This document shows, piece by piece, positions 61,001 through 64,000 of a stretch of DNA of 64,000 bases. Under the pieces are notes generated by a model. It was not told the DNA's origin and did no database searches. It was given only the letters and a program-made list of their open reading frames with translations. This DNA comes from Phalacrocorax aristotelis (lineage: Eukaryota > Chordata > Aves > Suliformes > Phalacrocoracidae). A program made the translations under genes and the position numbers. The DNA lies in the NCBI RefSeq assembly GCF_949628215.1, contig NC_134282.1, positions 18,084,723 through 18,148,722 on the forward strand, read 5' to 3'. The first letter of the stretch is position 1. Every line of letters starts with the position of its first letter.

Positions 61001-63529
61001 GCTTTTGTCTACAGGCCTGTATTATTATTGTTCAAAGTACTCCCAAATCAGCAAGCTGTATTTCTGTTTTTAATTAATTGGCAAGGTGACAAATCATGCA
61101 AGTGTCTGTAAAACTGCCTATGGGAAAATCCCATATGAAGCGAATAGAAATTATTCTCCCTTGGGAGAGAGTGAGACACCATTATTTTTGGCACAGGAGG
61201 AAAGCAGTACTTGAAAGTAGTCTTGTCTTTGATTTGTTATCAAAGCTGAAACTATAAGGAAGCCCAGAAAGGACTTTTAAGCTGTAAATATGAAAAAAAA
61301 AATCCCAGATGAGTGCAGATCCCACTTGATGAGGCAAAAAGCAAGAACCTAATTAGCAGACAGTACTGAAAAAACATGGAGAAGAGCAACCTCTCAGCAC
61401 AGGAGCTACACACCTTCTTATGACTGCAGGAGGTAGGAAAGGTACAGGGCAGGACACAGCGAAGTGCCCAGCCTGACTGCACAGTGCCAGGCCATTGCTG
61501 CTAGTGTGAGACAGGATGATTGCAGCCCCCTAAACACCAGTCCCTGGGAAGGCACTAAACCAGAACTGGATATGTATATTGTGTGTACAGATACTGTGAG
61601 GTTTGAGGAGCACTACACAGAAGGAGAACTACCTCATCATATTCACTAGCTTGGGGAGTGGGGGAACAAGAGCTTCCCAGGAGCTGTCAGAATCTGACTG
61701 AGAAGGAACAACATGCAGAAGCAAACGAACAACATACCGTCTCTGAGCCTGACAAACTATCCAGCTTATTTCATTTAACTGCCACACAGATGTCAAGGGA
61801 CCTTTGGGTTGTCCCACAAGGCCGGGAAATAGGCTACCATGCCATTTCCAGTGGCAGTATGTATATATTGAGGTATACAGTTCCCCTTTTCAGTCCTGGC
61901 TCTGTCCTCTACATCCTTGAGATGTTCTGTTCAAATCTGTAGGGGGAAAATGTTCATCTGTCATTTATCTTTTAGCTTCCACAACTGTTCTTTATTGGTT
62001 TTTCTCCTAACTTGCTAACTTTCCATTTTCTTCAGTGAATCCTCTTCTTTCTTCTCTCTGTTATGTCTACAGTTTTTTCCAGTGTTCTTTTCATCTTGCT
62101 ATACTTCCCAGTGTACGTTACACATTTCCAGGATCTCTGCTAGTAGATGAGTACTGACCTAAATTATTTTTCACATCTTGTACGTTCCTGCTTTCTTCTT
62201 TGTTGTTCTAATATCTCCTCTGGACTTTGGTGTTTCATAAGTTATAGATAGCTGCACACACTACCCGTGCCAATAGATCCTTCTTGTTCTTATAACCATC
62301 CTGTGTTTACAATTAAACTTTCCACTCCATATGCATCCAGGCTGCCAACACAAAACCTTCATGTTCTATAAACTGTACTTCACCACCATGTCAGTGCCTT
62401 AAAATTCCTCCCTGTAGCCAACTATATCCTGGCTTGATTACTGTCCACACTTTTGTCAAAAGACAAACTTCAGTGATAGTGATTGTTTCCTCAGATGCCC
62501 TTGCTGTCCTCTTGCTCAGTAGTGAACCAACCATCAGATTCTTGTTCCTTCTTCCAGTCCTTGTATAGCTCTGAACCTGCCAGCCCTTTGCTTGTTTTCT
62601 GTCACACGCTCTTTCCTGCCTCAGCACGTCTAGGCTTTGTTTCCATGTTTCTGCACAGAACTGCATGTGCTTTTGCGCTAAAGCATCATGAGCACCAAGT
62701 CCGAGCCATTTGGTGAGCATCAACGTGACCAGTGATATGCCAGTCAATTGATCTGCACTTGTGTAGCAAGTCTGACATGTCCAGAATGCCCCAGATATAC
62801 TGTGCATGCACACACCATTTGCATGCTGCAGACAGAGGGCTGAAGCTTTCCAGAAAAATCAAGTTGACAGAGTATATGCAATAACATTGATCTACCCTTC
62901 TGTAAGACTCCCAAGTTTGGGATTCTCTAATTTCAGGAAGCCTAGAAAAATAGATTAAAATAATGACATTTTCCCCAGACAAAATTGTAGGAAGAAAAAT
63001 GACATGCCCCTATGCCAGATGTCTGTCTTTCTCACTCCCTCATCAACACGCTTTCTTCTGTGCCAGGTGTCACGTCTGCATGAGTAAGTATGACAGAACG
63101 TTAGATACTGCTGTCTGCAGGTAGCCTCTTTCCTACTGGCTGCAGATGTCTGTGCTTTGCCACTCCCAGCAGTGGTTTTGGGGTATTCTAATTTGATGAT
63201 GGGCTCTCATGATTATGAGCATTCTGAACTCCCATTTGAAAACCACTGGACACTGCTCTTAAAGTCATTAGCAGGTCTATTCAGAATACAAATCTTTATT
63301 GCAATTATTCTGCTTCTATATTCCTAAATGATGGATCATCATACATGCCACACATCCTCTCATCTGAGTGCTAGTTCCTGGGCAGCAGAGGTGAGCTTGC
63401 TAACAGGCTTCCCCCCTGGCGTGATGCCCAGTGCTAAGTGATCTCACCTGAAGTTCTATTTCAGTTTGTTTCTTGACATCTTGCAGCTGTTTCTCGAGTG
63501 ACTTTATCTCCTTCTTTCCTTCCTCCTCC
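51939..63529 (-). CDS. IQCG: IQCG / DRC9, IQ motif coiled-coil protein (C-terminal six exons)
   Basis: Spliced gene on the - strand, exons listed below. Six phase-consistent exons encode 231 residues up to the stop. They form a long charged coiled coil with heptad-like Leu/Lys/Glu spacing, followed by an IQ motif ([12 protein letters not shown]) and a Lys-rich tail ending KKKTR. The pattern closely follows the C-terminal half of mammalian IQCG, whose full length is about 440 residues; the remaining exons lie beyond 64000. IQCG is subunit 9 of the nexin-dynein regulatory complex of motile cilia and flagella and binds calmodulin through the IQ motif; mouse mutants have sperm-tail defects. These roles are from family knowledge. 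It converges with LRCH3, as in human 3q29. Confidence 0.95.
52083..52596. other. IQCG intron, nothing else seen
   Basis: 514-base intron with no other feature. Confidence 0.65.
52597..52698 (-). CDS. IQCG: IQCG exon, coiled coil before the IQ motif
   Basis: 102 bases, phase 0 at both ends, acceptor GCTGTCTTGCAG and donor GTAAAG. It encodes [20 protein letters not shown] then [14 protein letters not shown]. The EQDALELKS stretch matches mammalian IQCG. Confidence 0.96.
52699..53923. other. IQCG intron, nothing else seen
   Basis: 1.2-kb intron, relatively GC-rich near 52750-52980. No other feature was recognised. Confidence 0.6.
53924..54055 (-). CDS. IQCG: IQCG exon, coiled coil
   Basis: 132 bases, phase 0 at both ends, acceptor TCCTGTGCAG and donor GTAAGA. 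It encodes [20 protein letters not shown], then [20 protein letters not shown] and LAKE. This is the family hallmark: EYW-KYxxDxxxKxxELxALKAxKAxxL. Confidence 0.97.
54056..55677. other. IQCG intron, nothing else seen
   Basis: 1.6-kb intron with no recognised transposon, RNA gene or extra exon. Confidence 0.6.
55678..55752 (-). CDS. IQCG: IQCG small exon, coiled coil
   Basis: 75 bases, phase 0 at both ends, acceptor CTGATCACAG and donor GTATGT. It encodes [20 protein letters not shown] then RQHHK. It matches KLR-KTEEE-R-H-EIE-FLR in mammals. Confidence 0.96.
55753..56399. other. IQCG intron, nothing else seen
   Basis: 647-base intron. A 194-codon frame on the opposite strand (55952-56536) runs through it and the next exon and is a chance antisense frame. 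Confidence 0.65.
56400..56561 (-). CDS. IQCG: IQCG exon, coiled coil
   Basis: 162 bases, phase 0 at both ends, acceptor CTCCACTAG and donor GTAAGC. It encodes [20 protein letters not shown], then [20 protein letters not shown] and [31 protein letters not shown] is nearly identical to mammalian IQCG. Confidence 0.97.
56562..63447. other. Long IQCG intron, nothing else seen
   Basis: Intron of 6.9 kb joining two phase-0 exons. Its reading frames on both strands are short and unconnected. I saw no confident transposon, RNA gene or exon. One short motif near 56938-56990 resembles a MIR core but is too weak to call. Confidence 0.6.
63448..63529 (-). CDS. IQCG: IQCG exon, coiled coil (most 5' exon in window)
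   Basis: 82 bases, acceptor CATTTTTCTTCAG and donor GTGAGA. Its first base completes a codon from the upstream exon beyond the window. It encodes [20 protein letters not shown] then QTEIELQ, which joins in frame to NRDNMI. It matches EIKSL-KQ---QKQTEIEIQ in mammals. Confidence 0.95.
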
Positions 63530-64000
63530 CTGAAGAAAAATGGGAAAATACAATCCCTTGAATATATCAAAAAAGACAAGAGCTGTTTACCTAGAAGGGG
63601 AACTTCCTGTCTCCTGATACATTGTGGCACCTACCTGAACACTGCCCCACTTATCCTGCTCATTCAATGAGTTTCTAACAGCTGAATTAAAAGTGCACAC
63701 AAAAGCTTGGCCTGCTTCCTCAGACCAGCAGAAGGCAAGCTGCTTCCCATGCTGAGTAGCAAAAAAGGCATTCATCTCTTAACTCTGAGCCTTGGGGAGC
63801 AGCACATCTGCAAGTCAGAAACAGAGTTTTCTCACCAGAGCTAGTGACTTGCTAAGTAAATCCTAAAAGAAAAGGTGCACAGACTGAGCAAGGAAGATGG
63901 AAATTAAAGGGAGAATGAGCCAAAAACCATGGGATGCTCTTGTTGAAAGCCTGGAGTGGACTCAAAGATGATGTGATTCCTATAGCAGAGAGGGATGATG
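63530..64000. other. IQCG intron (partial), nothing else seen
   Basis: Start of an intron that continues past the right edge. No other feature was seen. Confidence 0.6.

Noticed and set aside
1..64000. Bacterial-type systems, CRISPR arrays, tRNA or rRNA genes
   Set aside because: The sequence is a vertebrate genomic region. I saw no regularly spaced direct repeats, cloverleaf-like tRNA with A/B boxes or rRNA segments, although a covariance-model scan was not possible here.

Overview
The window is vertebrate nuclear DNA, most likely from a bird. It has small exons with GT/AG junctions in long AT-rich introns, polyadenylation signals, and a degenerate CR1 LINE whose 3' end carries the ATTCTATG-type repeats typical of avian CR1. 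There is no bacterial-type organisation (operons, ribosome binding sites, CRISPR). The exact species cannot be told from the sequence alone.

Positions 1 to about 48.85 kb hold most of LRCH3 (leucine-rich repeats and calponin-homology domain protein 3) on the + strand. The first exon lies upstream of the window, which opens in intron 1. I placed 20 constitutive-looking coding exons plus two in-frame candidate cassette exons (24924-25019 and 31695-31775) and an alternative terminal exon (41749-41949). The splice phases agree across the whole chain. The main chain gives 683 residues in this window: leucine-rich repeats (5.8-8.5 kb), a long low-complexity linker (9.5-35 kb) and a C-terminal CH domain (35.4-45.2 kb). 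The two terminal exons give different C-termini: a soluble tail ending at 45204, or a membrane-spanning tail ending at 41949.

An old, frame-broken CR1 retroelement (about 20.44-22.38 kb) sits in sense orientation about 120 bases after an LRCH3 exon. A MIR-like SINE fragment lies at about 42.28-42.39 kb, in what would be the 3' UTR of the membrane-tail isoform.

From about 51.85 kb to the right edge, on the - strand, are the last six coding exons of IQCG (dynein regulatory complex subunit 9, DRC9), encoding 231 C-terminal residues: a coiled coil, then an IQ motif and a lysine-rich tail. The exons are phase-consistent and the 5' part of the gene lies beyond 64000. LRCH3 and IQCG converge tail to tail with about 3 kb between their likely poly(A) sites. 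The two genes are also neighbours in human (3q29), so this is conserved synteny. They share no evident pathway: LRCH3 is a cytoskeletal/DOCK-septin scaffold and IQCG an axonemal calmodulin-binding subunit.

I found no wholly new system. The most interesting signals are the alternative C-terminus of LRCH3, the two unlisted-looking cassette exons and the SINE in the alternative 3' UTR.
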